Source: Pseudomonas viridiflava (lineage in GTDB: Bacteria > Pseudomonadota > Gammaproteobacteria > Pseudomonadales > Pseudomonadaceae). Taken from it: a stretch of DNA of 64,000 bases. Position numbers and translations under genes: made by a program. A model generated the notes under the pieces. That model saw only the letters and a program-made list of their open reading frames with translations. It was not told the origin of the DNA and ran no database searches. This document shows, one piece after another, positions 8,276 to 18,407 of the stretch. The stretch's first letter is position 1, and each line of letters opens with the position of its first letter. The stretch is taken from contig NZ_UTVH01000076.1 in NCBI RefSeq assembly GCF_900585905.1, positions 186,001 through 250,000 of the forward strand, given 5' to 3'.

Positions 8276-9030
8276 ACCCGGCGCTGCTGCAAACCGCTGC
8301 CGCCCTGCGCCACGCCCGGCGCATCCTGATCATTACCGGGGCTGGCCTTTCGGCGGATTCCGGTCTGCCGACCTATCGCGGCGTTGGCGGACTATATGAG
8401 GGCAACACTGCCGATGGCCTGCCAATCGAGAAGGCGCTGTCCGGGCCGATGCTGCAGCGTGATCCGGCGCTGTGCTGGAAGTACATCGCCGAGCTCGGCC
8501 GGGCCTGTCTGGGAGGCGAACCCAATGCTGCGCATTATGCGATTGCCGAGTTGCAACGAAAAAAACCGGACTGCTGGGTGCTGACCCAGAACGTCGACGG
8601 CTTTCATCGGGCGGCGGGTAGCCCGGTGGACCGCCTGATCGAAATTCATGGTCAGTTGAGTCCGCTTTACTGCCAGTCCTGTGCAGCCGTCGACGAGGAC
8701 TTGAGTGGACGATTGCAGCAACCGTTGCCGCCGTTATGTCGGCAATGTGGTGGCGCAATGCGACCACCCGTCGTTTTGTTCGAGGAGCTATTGCCCGTTT
8801 CGGCCCTCGAAAAGCTGCATGAACAGATGGCTGAAGGCTTCGATGCTGTGCTCAGTATTGGCACCTCGGCAAGCTTTGCGTACATCCATGAACCCCTAGT
8901 AAGAGCAAGGGTTTGCGGCAGTTTTACGGCGCAAATTAATTTGACGCGCACCGAGCACAGCGATCAGATGGACGTGTTTTTGCCCTGCCGGGCGGTACAT
9001 GTCATGCCCGATCTGGTAAGTCACATTTAG
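8269..9030 (+). CDS. SIR2-family NAD-dependent protein deacylase
   Basis: A 253-residue sirtuin beginning at a GTG inside the last codons of hda. Motifs in order are ITGAGLSADSGLPTYRG (NAD pocket), TQNVDGFHRAAGS, EIHGQLSPLYC (catalytic His about residue 127), a four-Cys zinc site (CQSC at about 131-134 and CRQC further on), PPVVLFEELLP and SIGTSASFAY. All catalytic elements look intact. The substrate (acetyl- or other acyl-lysine) is unknown. The 7-base overlap with hda suggests translational coupling. Confidence 0.88.
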   Translation: MVDPALLQTAAALRHARRILIITGAGLSADSGLPTYRGVGGLYEGNTADGLPIEKALSGPMLQRDPALCWKYIAELGRACLGGEPNAAHYAIAELQRKKPDCWVLTQNVDGFHRAAGSPVDRLIEIHGQLSPLYCQSCAAVDEDLSGRLQQPLPPLCRQCGGAMRPPVVLFEELLPVSALEKLHEQMAEGFDAVLSIGTSASFAYIHEPLVRARVCGSFTAQINLTRTEHSDQMDVFLPCRAVHVMPDLVSHI

Positions 9031-9105
9031 TTCGATTGAATTTGCAAATGAAGATGGGTGCGGGCATAGTCTCGTCATCTTCAATTTCCCGACACGGTTG
9101 TGCCC

Positions 9106-9813
9106 ATGCTTGCTCGCTTCGCACCCCTCGTGCCTCTTGCACTCGTCACCCTGCTCATTGGCTGCTCGGCCAACATGCCGGTTTCGCAAAACGGCCCGCA
9201 GCCAGCGCTGCAACAGTCCGTCAAGTCTATTACCGCTCCGGCTACCAGCGTGCGTTCCGACCGCTCGGTGTTGCAGGATGAGCTCGCCACAGATGCCGAA
9301 CTGGCCCGGTTCAGCGACGCCAAGCCTTACCAGCTGCCGGTGCTGGCAGACAGCATTCTTGAGCGTGGCAAATCCCTGATAGGAACGCGCTATCGCTTCG
9401 GCGGCACCTCCACCCAGTCCGGGTTCGATTGCAGCGGTTTCATCGGTTATCTGTTCCGCGAAGAAGCGGGCATGAGCCTGCCGCGTTCTTCCCGTGAAAT
9501 GATCAACATCGATGCGCCGCTGGTTAAACGCAACGACCTCGAGCCAGGCGATCTGCTGTTCTTCAGCACCGCAGGCCGCGGCCGCGTCAGCCACGCTGCC
9601 ATCTACCTGGGCGACAATCAGTTCATCCACTCCAGCAGTCGTCGCAGCGGCGGCGTGCGGGTCGACAGCCTGGACGACGTGTACTGGAGCAAGACGTTCA
9701 TCGAAGCCAAGCGCGCCCTGGCCATGGAGTCGCCTACCCTGGCGCCCCAGCAGACAGCGATGACGGCTACCACGCTCAAGACCACGCCGGTCAAGAAGCG
9801 CAAGCACAAATAA
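9106..9813 (+). CDS. NlpC/P60 family lipoprotein (cell-wall peptidase type)
   Basis: A 235-residue protein with a lipoprotein signal; the lipobox LIGC is about 20 residues in. The NlpC/P60 domain occupies about residues 85-205 with the triad regions SGFDCSGFIGYL (Cys), RVSHAAIYLGD (His) and FIHSSSRR (His). Such enzymes cleave stem peptides of peptidoglycan. The C-terminal tail is Lys-rich (KKRKHK). It is the first of two adjacent paralogues. ATG at 9106 is used; a GTG two codons earlier is possible. Confidence 0.87.
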   Translation: MLARFAPLVPLALVTLLIGCSANMPVSQNGPQPALQQSVKSITAPATSVRSDRSVLQDELATDAELARFSDAKPYQLPVLADSILERGKSLIGTRYRFGGTSTQSGFDCSGFIGYLFREEAGMSLPRSSREMINIDAPLVKRNDLEPGDLLFFSTAGRGRVSHAAIYLGDNQFIHSSSRRSGGVRVDSLDDVYWSKTFIEAKRALAMESPTLAPQQTAMTATTLKTTPVKKRKHK

Positions 9814-9824
9814 TTAGCGTACCA

Positions 9825-9855
9825 GCGCAAGACAGGCTATAAGCCTGTCTTGCGC
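9825..9855. terminator. Perfect hairpin between the two NlpC/P60 genes
   Basis: Arms 9825-9838 (GCGCAAGACAGGCT) and 9842-9855 form a 14-base perfect stem with a 3-base loop. It follows the first NlpC/P60 gene by 11 bases but is not followed by T residues, so it may be an mRNA-stabilising structure or a weak terminator. Confidence 0.65.
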
Positions 9856-9902
9856 GTTCCGGACCCCGGCAAGTAAGCCGCATCCACATCAGGTTGTCGT
9901 TT

Positions 9903-10445
9903 ATGTCGATACTGGTTCGCCTCGCAGTCCTTTCCCTTGCAGCCTTGCTTGGCGCCTGCGCCAGCCCGCCGCCGCCTGCGCCGCCGAAAGTGGTTCCGCG
10001 CCCGGTGGTCATGGTCGCCCCCGTTGCCAATGCCAATCCTGCTGCCGAAGATGTGCTGTTTCGCGCACTGGGTCTGGTGGGCACGCCCTATCGTTGGGGC
10101 GGCAATACGCCGGATTCGGGATTCGACTGCAGTGGCCTGATCGGTTTTGTATACCGCGATGCGGCAGGCATTGCGCTGCCGCGTTCAACTCGCGAGATGG
10201 TGGTCATGCAGGCGCCGAATGTTAATCGCGAGCAGCTGCAGAGCGGCGACCTGGTTTTTTTCGCCACCAGTGGCGGCACCCAGGTCAGCCACGCCGGCAT
10301 CTACGTCGGCGAAGGCCGCTTCGTCCATGCGCCCGCTACCGGCGGCACCGTCAAGCTGGACAGCCTCGACAAGCCTTACTGGCAGAAAGCCTATCTGAAC
10401 GCCAAGCGCGTGATCCAGATGTCGAATCTGGCGCGCAATCAGTAG
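9903..10445 (+). CDS. NlpC/P60 family lipoprotein, second paralogue
   Basis: A 180-residue protein starting at the ATG at 9903 (the in-frame TTG three codons earlier is less likely). The lipobox LGAC is near residue 20, followed by a Pro-rich linker. The NlpC/P60 domain has TPDSGFDCSGLIGFVYRDA (Cys), QVSHAGIYVGEG (His) and FVHAPATGG (His). It is a shorter relative of the preceding gene with the same domain order, consistent with tandem duplication and divergence. Predicted role: peptidoglycan stem-peptide hydrolysis at the inner face of the outer membrane. Confidence 0.88.
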   Translation: MSILVRLAVLSLAALLGACASPPPPAPPKVVPRPVVMVAPVANANPAAEDVLFRALGLVGTPYRWGGNTPDSGFDCSGLIGFVYRDAAGIALPRSTREMVVMQAPNVNREQLQSGDLVFFATSGGTQVSHAGIYVGEGRFVHAPATGGTVKLDSLDKPYWQKAYLNAKRVIQMSNLARNQ

Positions 10446-10469
10446 CAATACTCTGTCACGCACGATCAA

Positions 10470-10655
10470 GAGCGAGGCAAGGCCGCGATGGCGTAGTTTC
10501 AGGCGATGAAATCGTCGACCATCCGGCCAGCATCGCGAGCAAGCTCGCTCCCACCAAACGGCACTTAATTCAGCGTTCGACTTTATTGAATAGCCGCACA
10601 TCCTCCAGGAGCGCCCGGGGTGGCGCTCCACCGAGCAACGCGAGGCCGCGATGGC
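10470..10655. repeat. Cluster of REP-type palindromic fragments
   Basis: The 234-base gap holds several Pseudomonas REP pieces: AGGCCGCGATGGCG at about 10480, GCGAGCAAGCTCGCTCCC at about 10536, a GGAGCGCC ... GGCGCTCC palindrome at about 10609-10628, and GCGAGGCCGCGATGGCGG at about 10639. The last motif recurs in the tandem array near 29.2-29.9 kb and after gyrA. No coding signal is seen. Confidence 0.65.
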
Positions 10656-10679
10656 GGCCTGTCTGATTTCGCCAAGGCC

Positions 10680-12002
10680 CTATGGCTTCACCGCCGTCAC
10701 CCGCCAGATCTTGTTGCCCACATCATCCGCTACCAGCACGCCGCCCTGGTGATCATTGATCACGCCCACCGGCCGGCCCTGGGCTTTGCCGTCAGCGTTG
10801 AGAAAACCGGTCAGCAGATCAATCGGCGCGCCGTTGGGCTTGCCGTCGATGAATGGCACAAACACCACCTTGTAGCCACTGTGGGGCTTGCGGTTCCAGG
10901 AACCGTGCTGGCCAATGAACATGCCCTGGTTGAATGGCGCAGGCAGGCTTTTGCCGTCCGCGAAGGCCAGACCGAGCGAGGCCGTGTGCGGCCCCACCGC
11001 GTAATCCGGTGCAATCGCCTTGGCCACCAGCTCAGGATTCTGCGGCTCGACCCGCACGTCCACATGCTGGCCGTAATAACTGTAAGGCCAGCCATAGAAC
11101 GCGCCATCCTTGACCGAGGTCACGTAGTCAGGCACCAGATCACTGCCGATCTCGTCACGCTCGTTCACGGCCGTCCACAACTTGCCGCTGACCGGCTCCC
11201 AGTCCATGCCGTTCGGGTTGCGCAGGCCAGAGGCGAAAATACGGTGACTGCCGCTGGCCGGATCGACTTCCCAGATTGCCGCCCGACCTTCTTCCGCCGC
11301 CATGCCATTTTCCGCAACGTTACTGTTGGAGCCGACGGTCACGTAGAGTTTGCTGCCGTCCTTGCTCGCTATCACGTTCTTGGTCCAGTGGTGATTGAGC
11401 GTGCCGCCTGGCAAGTCGACCACTTTGCTGGGGGCGGCGCTGATCGCGGTCTGGCCATCGCGGTAAGGAAAGCTGATCAGGCGGTCGGTGTCGGCCACAT
11501 AAAGCGTGTTGCCCACCAGGGTCATGCCGAACGGGGAGTTGAGGTTCTGCAGAAACACCGTGCGCGTTTCCGCCACGCCGTCGTGATCCTTGTCCCGCAG
11601 CAAGGTGATGCGATTGGCGCTCGGTACACCTGCGCCTGCGCGGCCCATGACTTTTTGCATCACCCAGCCGCGAATGCCCTTGTCATCGTCCGGCTTGGCC
11701 GGGGAGTTGGTTTCCGCCACCAGCACGTCGCCATTGGGCAGCACGTACAACCAGCGCGGATGATCGAGGTTCTCGGCGAACGCCGCGACTTGAGTGCCTG
11801 CCACCGCCACTGGTTTCTTGCCACTCTCCCAGCCGACGGCCGGGGCGATGTTGACGGTCGGGATCAGCGTCTTGTTGGGCTCCGGCAGCTTCGGCGCCGG
11901 GCCGCTGCCGTCCATCACTTGCAGGGTCGATGATTCTCCACAGCCCACCAGGCCTGCGGCCAGCAGCATCAGAACTGCGTAATGGGGTCTTGGCTTGAAC
12001 AT
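10680..12002 (-). CDS. PQQ-dependent sugar dehydrogenase-like lipoprotein (glucose/sorbosone dehydrogenase fold)
   Basis: A 440-residue protein with a lipoprotein signal (AAGLVGC, Cys21). The rest is the six-bladed propeller of the soluble glucose / L-sorbosone dehydrogenase family: [70 protein letters not shown] and [15 protein letters not shown]. The family oxidises aldoses with PQQ in the periplasm; the natural substrate is unknown. It is a single gene on the minus strand, its stop facing a REP cluster and its start back-to-back with the cobalamin operon promoter. Confidence 0.85.
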   Translation of the reverse strand: MFKPRPHYAVLMLLAAGLVGCGESSTLQVMDGSGPAPKLPEPNKTLIPTVNIAPAVGWESGKKPVAVAGTQVAAFAENLDHPRWLYVLPNGDVLVAETNSPAKPDDDKGIRGWVMQKVMGRAGAGVPSANRITLLRDKDHDGVAETRTVFLQNLNSPFGMTLVGNTLYVADTDRLISFPYRDGQTAISAAPSKVVDLPGGTLNHHWTKNVIASKDGSKLYVTVGSNSNVAENGMAAEEGRAAIWEVDPASGSHRIFASGLRNPNGMDWEPVSGKLWTAVNERDEIGSDLVPDYVTSVKDGAFYGWPYSYYGQHVDVRVEPQNPELVAKAIAPDYAVGPHTASLGLAFADGKSLPAPFNQGMFIGQHGSWNRKPHSGYKVVFVPFIDGKPNGAPIDLLTGFLNADGKAQGRPVGVINDHQGGVLVADDVGNKIWRVTAVKP

Positions 12003-12088
12003 GGTTGAGCTCCGTTTCGGCTGTGATTGTTATTGGCACTTATCAAAGATAGAGAGGCCTGGGCAGGGGAGGTTCAACCCCGTGTCGA

Positions 12089-12117
12089 TTGACGCTCCCC
12101 GGCCAACGCTCTAATCT
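12089..12117 (+). promoter_or_regulatory. Candidate sigma70 promoter of the cobalamin operon
   Basis: TTGACG (12089-12094) and TAATCT (12112-12117) are separated by exactly 17 bases. This would start the RNA near 12124, directly upstream of the first paired element of the cobalamin riboswitch. Confidence 0.7.
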
Positions 12118-12127
12118 GCGCCCTTTG

Positions 12128-12316
12128 TTTCAGGTGCTCGACGCCCACGGGTAGGTCGGGTGAAACAGGGAAGCCGGTGCCGCCGCTGTCAGCGCGCCAT
12201 TCCGGCACTGCCCCCGCAACGGTAAATGAGTGAAGACTGCGCAATAGCCACTGTGCGAGAGCATGGGAAGGCGTGCAGTCGGGTTCGCCCGCTCATGAGT
12301 CCGGAGACCGGCCTGG
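12128..12316 (+). promoter_or_regulatory. Cobalamin (B12) riboswitch
   Basis: The leader shows the ordered landmarks of the B12 element: CAGGTGC near the 5' end, GGTGAAACAGGGAAGCCGGT, CACTGCCCCCGCAACGGTAA, then GCCACTGTGCGAGAGCATGG GAAGGCG, and a B12-box-like AGTCCGGAGACCGGCC at about 12299-12314. Adenosylcobalamin binding is expected to repress the cob operon. About 110 bases separate it from the cobO start, room for an expression platform. Confidence 0.95.
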
Positions 12317-12427
12317 ATCATCCAACAGCATCGCGGCGGGCGATGGTCTGCGCCTGATCTGGCCATGTGTCCGATCATCTGCTGCGCCTGCCATCTGCTT
12401 TCCCATGCCACCCAGCGGAGAGCCCGG

Positions 12428-13039
12428 ATGAACGAATCCCCCGAACGAGACGAACGCCATCTGGCGCGCATGCTGCGCAAAAAAGCGGTCATGGATGAGC
12501 GTATTGCCAACTCGCCCAGCGAGTGCGGCGTGTTCCTGGTCCTGACCGGCAACGGCAAGGGTAAAAGCAGCTCGGCATTTGGCATGCTTGCCAGGGCCAT
12601 GGGCCACGGCATGCAATGCGGCGTGGTGCAATTCATCAAGGGCAGCCACAGCACTGGCGAAGAGTTCTTCTTTCGCCGCTTCCCCGAGCAGGTTCGCTAC
12701 CACGTGATGGGCGAGGGCTACACCTGGGAAACCCAGGATCGTCAACGGGACATCGCCGCTGCCGAAGCCGCCTGGGAGGTCTCGCTGCAAATGCTGCGCG
12801 ACCCGGCTATCGGCATGGTGGTGCTGGACGAACTGAACATCGCCCTCAAACACGGCTATCTGGACCTCGAACGGGTGCTGAGCGATTTGCAGGCGCGCCC
12901 GCCGATGCAGCATGTGATCGTCACCGGGCGGGGCGCCAAGCCGGAAATGATCGACATGGCCGACACGGTCTCCGAGATCACGGTGGTCAAGCACGCTTTT
13001 CAGGCGGGCATTCGCGCGCAAAAAGGCATCGAGCTGTGA
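12428..13039 (+). CDS. cobO: Cob(I)yrinic acid a,c-diamide adenosyltransferase
   Basis: A 203-residue CobA/CobO/BtuR-type adenosyltransferase that adds the 5'-deoxyadenosyl group from ATP to Co(I) corrinoids. I start at MNESPERDERH (ATG at 12428); the upstream in-frame part lies in the riboswitch leader. Key segments are the ATP loop LTGNGKGKSSSAFGM, VVQFIKG, MVVLDELNIAL and VIVTGRGAKPEMIDMADTV. It is the first gene of a ten-gene operon; its stop overlaps the cobB start. Confidence 0.95.
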   Translation: MNESPERDERHLARMLRKKAVMDERIANSPSECGVFLVLTGNGKGKSSSAFGMLARAMGHGMQCGVVQFIKGSHSTGEEFFFRRFPEQVRYHVMGEGYTWETQDRQRDIAAAEAAWEVSLQMLRDPAIGMVVLDELNIALKHGYLDLERVLSDLQARPPMQHVIVTGRGAKPEMIDMADTVSEITVVKHAFQAGIRAQKGIEL

Positions 13040-14343
13040 GTTATCGCCCGACCCAGCCGCATCACTGTCCTGCGGTGCTGATCGCCGCACCCGCCTCCGG
13101 TCAGGGCAAGACCACCGTTACTGCCGCGCTGGCGCGTCTGCACCGCAACCAGGGGCGCAAGGTCCGCGTCTTCAAGTGCGGTCCGGACTTTCTCGATCCG
13201 ATGATTCTGGAGCGGGCCAGTGGCGCCCCGGTGTATCAGCTCGATCTGTGGATGGTCGGCGCCGATGAAAGTCGCCGCCTGCTATGGGAGGCGGCGGGCG
13301 AGGCTGATCTGATCCTGATCGAAGGGGTGATGGGGTTGTTCGATGGCACCCCGTCCAGCGCCGACCTGGCCCGCCACTTCGGCGTGCCGGTGCTCGGCGT
13401 GATCGACGGCACGGCCATGGCGCAGACGTTCGGCGCCCTGGCGCTGGGGCTGGCGCGCTATCAGCCGGACTTGCCGTTTGCCGGCGTTCTGGCCAACCGG
13501 GTCGGCACCGTGCGCCATGCACAACTGCTTGAGGGCAGCCTGACCGAAGGCTTGCGCTGGTACGGCGCACTGTCGCGGGAGACCGGTATCGAGCTGCCCA
13601 GCCGCCACCTGGGCCTGGTGCAGGCCAGCGAACTGAATGACCTCGACCTGCGCCTGGATGCGGCCGCTCAAGCCTTGGCCAGCACCTGCGAAGTGGCGCT
13701 GCCGCCAGCAGTCACCTTCGTCGCGCCGGAAATGGTCAGCGCCGAACCGCTGCTTGCCGGGGTGCGCATTGCCATCGCCCATGACGAGGCCTTCGCCTTT
13801 ACCTATGGCGCAAGCCTTGATCTGTTGCGTGCCATGGGCGCCGAGCTGTCGTTTTTCTCACCCATCCGCGACGCACAATTGCCGGATGCCGACAGCCTTT
13901 ATCTGCCTGGCGGCTATCCCGAGCTGCATCACCTCGCGTTGAGTGAAAACGCGCCAATGCTGGCGGCGATTCGCGCCCATCATCAGGCAGGCAAGCCCTT
14001 GCTCGCCGAGTGTGGCGGCATGCTTTATCTGCTTGATGCGCTGACCGATGTCGACGGCACCCGCGTCGAGCTGGTCGGCCTGCTGGCGGGTGAAGCCACG
14101 CTGCAGAAAAAACTGGCGGCGCTGGCGCTGCAAAGCGTGACGTTGCCCGAGGGCGAGCTGCGCGGCCACACCTACCATCATTCGCTGACCACCACCGAAC
14201 TTGAGCCGATTGCCCGCGGGCAGAGCCCCAATGGCGGGCGCGGCGCCGAGGCGGTCTATCGCGACGGGCGGCTGACGGCGTCCTACGTGCACTTCTATTT
14301 CCCTTCCAATCCCCAGGCGATTGCGGCGCTGTTCAAACCATGA
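13036..14343 (+). CDS. cobB: Cobyrinate a,c-diamide synthase (glutamine-dependent)
   Basis: A 435-residue enzyme (cobB in the aerobic-pathway naming, cbiA in the anaerobic one) that amidates the a and c side chains of cobyrinate using ATP and glutamine. It starts at the GTG at 13036, overlapping cobO by 4 bases. The N-terminal P-loop reads APASGQGKTTVTAAL; VFKCGPDFLDP and VLANRVG follow. The C-terminal class I-like amidotransferase half carries LLAECGGMLYLLD (nucleophile Cys) and HTYHHSL. The stop overlaps the bluB ATG (ATGA). Confidence 0.95.
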   Translation: MSYRPTQPHHCPAVLIAAPASGQGKTTVTAALARLHRNQGRKVRVFKCGPDFLDPMILERASGAPVYQLDLWMVGADESRRLLWEAAGEADLILIEGVMGLFDGTPSSADLARHFGVPVLGVIDGTAMAQTFGALALGLARYQPDLPFAGVLANRVGTVRHAQLLEGSLTEGLRWYGALSRETGIELPSRHLGLVQASELNDLDLRLDAAAQALASTCEVALPPAVTFVAPEMVSAEPLLAGVRIAIAHDEAFAFTYGASLDLLRAMGAELSFFSPIRDAQLPDADSLYLPGGYPELHHLALSENAPMLAAIRAHHQAGKPLLAECGGMLYLLDALTDVDGTRVELVGLLAGEATLQKKLAALALQSVTLPEGELRGHTYHHSLTTTELEPIARGQSPNGGRGAEAVYRDGRLTASYVHFYFPSNPQAIAALFKP

Positions 14344-14990
14344 GTGATCAATCCTTCAGCGACCTGGAGCGGGCGGCGGTTTATCGCGCCATCGCCGAGC
14401 GCCGCGACATGCGCCATTTCAGCGGCGGCAGTGTGGCGCCCGAGGTGCTCATGCGGCTGCTCGAGGCAGGCCATCAGGCGCCCAGCGTCGGCCTGATGCA
14501 GCCGTGGCGCTTTATCCGCATCAGCGACCCGGCGCTGCGGGCCAGTATTCAACAGCAGGTCGAAGCAGAGCGTGTGCGCACCGCCGAGGCGCTGGGTGAG
14601 CGCGCCGATGAATTCATGAAGCTCAAGGTCGAGGGCATCAGCGATTGCGCCGAGGTGCTGGTCGCCGCACTGATGGACGACCGCGAAAAACACATTTTCG
14701 GCCGTCGTACCTTGCCGGAGATGGACCTGGCGTCGCTGTCCTGCGCGATTCAGAACATGTGGCTGGCCGCTCGCGCCGAAGGCCTGGGCATGGGCTGGGT
14801 GTCGCTGTTCGAGCCGCAGGCGCTGGCAGACCTGTTGCGCATGCCGGCAGGCGCAAAGCCGCTGGCCATTCTCTGTCTGGGGCCGGTTGCCAGCTTCTAC
14901 CCGGTGCCCATGCTGGTCATGGAAGGCTGGGGCCAGGAGCGCGCACTCAGTGAACTGCTGTTCGACAATCATTGGGGAACCCGCTCATGA
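14340..14990 (+). CDS. bluB: 5,6-dimethylbenzimidazole synthase BluB
   Basis: A 216-residue nitroreductase-fold enzyme that breaks down reduced FMN with oxygen to give DMB, the lower ligand of cobalamin. Visible are the N-terminal [14 protein letters not shown] (the Asp in the position of the catalytic Asp of characterised BluB), [16 protein letters not shown] and the flavin-proximal [10 protein letters not shown]. Its presence says the organism makes its own DMB aerobically. Overlaps of 4 bases with both neighbours place it firmly in the operon. Confidence 0.95.
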   Translation: MSDQSFSDLERAAVYRAIAERRDMRHFSGGSVAPEVLMRLLEAGHQAPSVGLMQPWRFIRISDPALRASIQQQVEAERVRTAEALGERADEFMKLKVEGISDCAEVLVAALMDDREKHIFGRRTLPEMDLASLSCAIQNMWLAARAEGLGMGWVSLFEPQALADLLRMPAGAKPLAILCLGPVASFYPVPMLVMEGWGQERALSELLFDNHWGTRS

Positions 14991-15895
14991 GCGTGGCGCT
15001 GTTGAGTGTCGCCGCCGTCGCGCTGGATGCCCTGCTCGGTGAGCCGAAGCGTGCCCATCCGCTGGTCGCGTTCGGCGCTTTTGCTGATCGCATCGAGCGA
15101 CGTTTCAATGCGGCCGGCCGTGGCTGGCGCAGTCACGGCGTCAGCGCCTGGGTGATCGCCGTGGTGCCGTTGACGCTGCTGGCAACGCTGCTCAGCTGGT
15201 TGCCTTATGTGGGCTGGCTGGTGGAGATTCTTGCGCTCTACTGCGCCCTCGGTCTGCGCAGCCTGGGTGAGCATGTCGAGCCAGTCGCCAGTGCATTGCG
15301 CGCAGACAATATCGAAGAGGCCCGGCGGCGTGTCGGCTATCTGGTGAGCCGCCAGACCACCGAGCTGGATGCCACCGAAGTCGCCCGCGCGGCCACCGAG
15401 TCAGTGCTGGAGAACGGCAGCGACGCGGTGTTCGCAGCACTGTTCTGGTTTGCGGTGGCAGGGGCGCCCGGCGTGGTGCTCTATCGCCTGAGCAATACGC
15501 TCGATGCCATGTGGGGCTATCGCAATGAACGCTTCGAGCGCTTTGGCTGGGCGGCCGCGAAGATCGACGATGGGCTCAACTATATTCCGGCACGCCTGGT
15601 GGCCCTGACTTACGCCTTGCTTGGCAAGACGCGTCTGGCACTGCGCTGCTGGCGTACTCAAGGCCCGACCTGGGACAGCCCCAACGCCGGGCCGGTAATG
15701 GCCGCAGGCGCCGGTGCGCTGGGTGTCGAGCTGGGTGGTGCGGCGATCTATCACGGCGAACTGCACCAGCGCCCGCCACTGGGCGAGGGGGTTGCCGCCG
15801 ACGCTGATTCCATCGATCGCGGCTGGCAACTGGTGCAACGCGGCGTGTGGTTGTGGTTGCTGGTCCTGTGCCTGGGAGCCGAATTTTATGCTTGA
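14987..15895 (+). CDS. cbiB: Adenosylcobinamide-phosphate synthase
   Basis: A 302-residue inner-membrane protein (called cobD in the P. denitrificans scheme) that attaches aminopropanol phosphate to adenosylcobyric acid. The start is the ATG at 14987, overlapping bluB. Motifs are [46 protein letters not shown] and [19 protein letters not shown]. Four or five hydrophobic helices are visible. The last codons overlap the threonine-phosphate decarboxylase start by 8 bases. Confidence 0.94.
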   Translation: MSVALLSVAAVALDALLGEPKRAHPLVAFGAFADRIERRFNAAGRGWRSHGVSAWVIAVVPLTLLATLLSWLPYVGWLVEILALYCALGLRSLGEHVEPVASALRADNIEEARRRVGYLVSRQTTELDATEVARAATESVLENGSDAVFAALFWFAVAGAPGVVLYRLSNTLDAMWGYRNERFERFGWAAAKIDDGLNYIPARLVALTYALLGKTRLALRCWRTQGPTWDSPNAGPVMAAGAGALGVELGGAAIYHGELHQRPPLGEGVAADADSIDRGWQLVQRGVWLWLLVLCLGAEFYA

Positions 15896-16907
15896 ACATG
15901 GCGGCAGGCTGCGCAAGGCTGCCTTGCACTACAACATCACGCCCGCGCAGTGGCTGGACCTTTCCACTGGCATCGCGCCCTGGCCCTGGCCGATTCCGGC
16001 GATCCCGGTCAGTGCCTGGGCGCGGCTGCCGGAAACCGAAGACGGTCTGGAGCAGGCCGCCTGCGCCTACTATGGCGCCCCTCAAGCCTTGCCGGTGGCG
16101 GGTTCTCAGGCCGCCATTCAGGCGCTGCCGCGCTTGCGCAATGGTGGCAAGGTCGGTGTGCTTTCACCCTGTTACGCCGAGCATGCCCACGCCTGGCGCA
16201 GCGCCGGGTTCGTGGTGCGCGAGATCCTCGAACACGAAGTCGATTACTTTCTCGACAGCCTCGACGTGCTCGTGGTGGTCAATCCCAACAATCCCACCGG
16301 CCTGATGCTGAGCCGCGAACGCTTGCTCAGGTGGCAGACGCGGCTGGCAGAGCGGGGCGGCTGGCTGATCGTCGATGAGGCGTTCATGGACAACACCCCG
16401 CAACTGAGCCTGGCGGCTGAATCGGCGCGTGTCGGCTTGATCGTGCTGCGTTCGTTCGGCAAGTTTTTTGGCCTGGCAGGTGTGCGACTGGGGTTCGTGC
16501 TGGCCGAGCCGCGCCTGCTTAAGTTGCTGGCGAAAGAGATCGGCCCCTGGTCAGTCAGCGGGCCAACGCGAATTATCGGCGAAGCCTGCCTGACCGACAT
16601 TCAAGGGCATTTTGCGCAACGCTTGCGCACCGAGCAGGCCAGCGGCCGCCTGACGCAGCTGTTGAGCGCCCACGGCCTGGCGCCGAAAGGCGGCTGCGGG
16701 CTGTTTCAGTGGCTGATCACCCCTCTGGCGGCGCCACTCTACGAGTTCTGTGCCCAGCGCGGCATCCTGCTGCGGCTGTTCCACAGTGACAATCCGCTGA
16801 CCAGCAGCCTGCGATTTGGCCTGCCTGCGGAGGAAGCCCAATGGCAGCGTCTGGATCAGGCGCTGCTCGAGTTCAACCAGGATCTCGCAAGCCAGGAGCA
16901 ACCATGA
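15888..16907 (+). CDS. cobC: Threonine-phosphate decarboxylase (aminotransferase fold)
   Basis: A 339-residue PLP enzyme (cobC in Pseudomonas naming, CobD in Salmonella) that makes (R)-1-amino-2-propanol O-2-phosphate, the linker between the corrin ring and nucleotide loop. It is HisC-like: [21 protein letters not shown], and the PLP lysine in [16 protein letters not shown]. The product is used by the CbiB protein encoded just upstream. The start is inside the cbiB end and the stop overlaps cobQ (ATGA). Its name clashes with the phosphatase cobC further on. Confidence 0.93.
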   Translation: MLEHGGRLRKAALHYNITPAQWLDLSTGIAPWPWPIPAIPVSAWARLPETEDGLEQAACAYYGAPQALPVAGSQAAIQALPRLRNGGKVGVLSPCYAEHAHAWRSAGFVVREILEHEVDYFLDSLDVLVVVNPNNPTGLMLSRERLLRWQTRLAERGGWLIVDEAFMDNTPQLSLAAESARVGLIVLRSFGKFFGLAGVRLGFVLAEPRLLKLLAKEIGPWSVSGPTRIIGEACLTDIQGHFAQRLRTEQASGRLTQLLSAHGLAPKGGCGLFQWLITPLAAPLYEFCAQRGILLRLFHSDNPLTSSLRFGLPAEEAQWQRLDQALLEFNQDLASQEQP

Positions 16908-18382
16908 CCACGCTGATGGTGCAAGGCACCACCTCGGATGCCGGCAAAAGCACGCTGGTGACGGCCCTGTGTCGCTGGTTGACGCGCCAGGGCGTCAGCG
17001 TGGTGCCGTTCAAACCGCAGAACATGGCGCTCAACAGCGCGGTAACGGCCGACGGCGGCGAGATCGGTCGCGCCCAGGCGGTGCAGGCCCAGGCCTGCGG
17101 GCTGGCGCCGCACACCGACATGAATCCCGTGCTGCTCAAACCCAACAGCGACACCGGCGCGCAAGTGATCATTCATGGCCGCGTGGTGACCACCATGAAC
17201 GCGGTGGCTTATCACGGCTATAAAGAGATTGCCATGCAGGCGGTGCTGCAATCCCACGCCCGGCTGAGTGCCGCTTACCCGGTGATCGTGGTCGAAGGCG
17301 CCGGTTCGCCAGCCGAAATCAATCTGCGCGCCAACGACATCGCCAACATGGGGTTTGCCGAAGCGGTGGACTGCCCGGTGCTGCTGATCGCCGATATCAA
17401 TCGCGGCGGCGTCTTCGCCCACCTGGTTGGCACCCTGGAACTGCTGTCGCCCAGCGAGCAGGCGCGGGTCAAGGGTTTCATCATCAACCGTTTTCGCGGC
17501 GACATCGCCCTGTTGCAACCGGGTCTGGACTGGCTCGAAGCGCGCACCGGCAAGCCAGTGGTGGGCGTCCTGCCGTATGTGATGGACCTGCACCTGGAAG
17601 CCGAGGACGGTCTCGACCAGCGGCAGACCGACAAAGCGGCCCAGGTGCTGAATGTGCTGGTGCCGATCCTGCCGCGCATCAGCAACCACACTGATTTTGA
17701 CCCGCTACGCCTGCATCCTCAGGTCAATCTGCAATTCATCGGCCCAGGCCAGCCGATCCCCGCCGCCGACCTGATCATCCTCCCCGGTTCGAAGAGTGTG
17801 CGCAGCGACCTCGCCTGGCTCCTGACCAACGGCTGGGAGCAGGCCATCGTCCGGCACCTGCGTTACGGCGGCAAGGTGCTGGGCATCTGCGGCGGCCTGC
17901 AGATGCTGGGCCAGCAGTTGCACGATCCGCTGGGCCTTGAGGGCATGCCCGGTTCCAGTGCCGGGCTGTGCCTGCTGGAGATGAGCACCGTGCTCGAAGA
18001 AGAAAAACAGCTGCGCAACGTCAAGGGCCGTCTGATGCTTGAAGACGTCGAGGTCAGCGGCTACGAAATTCACGCCGGGGTGACCACCGGTGTCGCGCTG
18101 CAACGGCCGGCGGTACAGCTCGGTGATCGTTGCGATGGCGCACAGAGCGTGGACGGGCAGATTTTCGGCACTTACCTGCACGGCCTGTTCGAAACGCCTG
18201 AAGCCTGCGCTGCCTTGCTGCGCTGGGCCGGTTTGCTGGATGTGCAGCACGTGGATTATCACGCCCTGCGCGAGCGCGACATCGAACGCCTGGCGGACCT
18301 GGTTGAACACCATCTCGATGGTGAATTGTTGCGCACGCTGTGCGGTTTGCCCGATGCCGAGCCACTGACGTTGAACCACTGA
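16904..18382 (+). CDS. cobQ: Cobyric acid synthase (glutamine-dependent)
   Basis: A 492-residue enzyme that amidates side chains b, d, e and g of adenosylcobyrinate a,c-diamide. The N-terminal dethiobiotin-synthetase-like half has [37 protein letters not shown] and [13 protein letters not shown]. The C-terminal amidotransferase half has [22 protein letters not shown] (Cys) and [10 protein letters not shown]. The start is the ATG at 16904, overlapping the previous stop by 4 bases. Confidence 0.96.
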   Translation: MTTLMVQGTTSDAGKSTLVTALCRWLTRQGVSVVPFKPQNMALNSAVTADGGEIGRAQAVQAQACGLAPHTDMNPVLLKPNSDTGAQVIIHGRVVTTMNAVAYHGYKEIAMQAVLQSHARLSAAYPVIVVEGAGSPAEINLRANDIANMGFAEAVDCPVLLIADINRGGVFAHLVGTLELLSPSEQARVKGFIINRFRGDIALLQPGLDWLEARTGKPVVGVLPYVMDLHLEAEDGLDQRQTDKAAQVLNVLVPILPRISNHTDFDPLRLHPQVNLQFIGPGQPIPAADLIILPGSKSVRSDLAWLLTNGWEQAIVRHLRYGGKVLGICGGLQMLGQQLHDPLGLEGMPGSSAGLCLLEMSTVLEEEKQLRNVKGRLMLEDVEVSGYEIHAGVTTGVALQRPAVQLGDRCDGAQSVDGQIFGTYLHGLFETPEACAALLRWAGLLDVQHVDYHALRERDIERLADLVEHHLDGELLRTLCGLPDAEPLTLNH

Positions 18383-18407
18383 TGCTGAACCAGAGAGAAC
18401 CCCTGAC

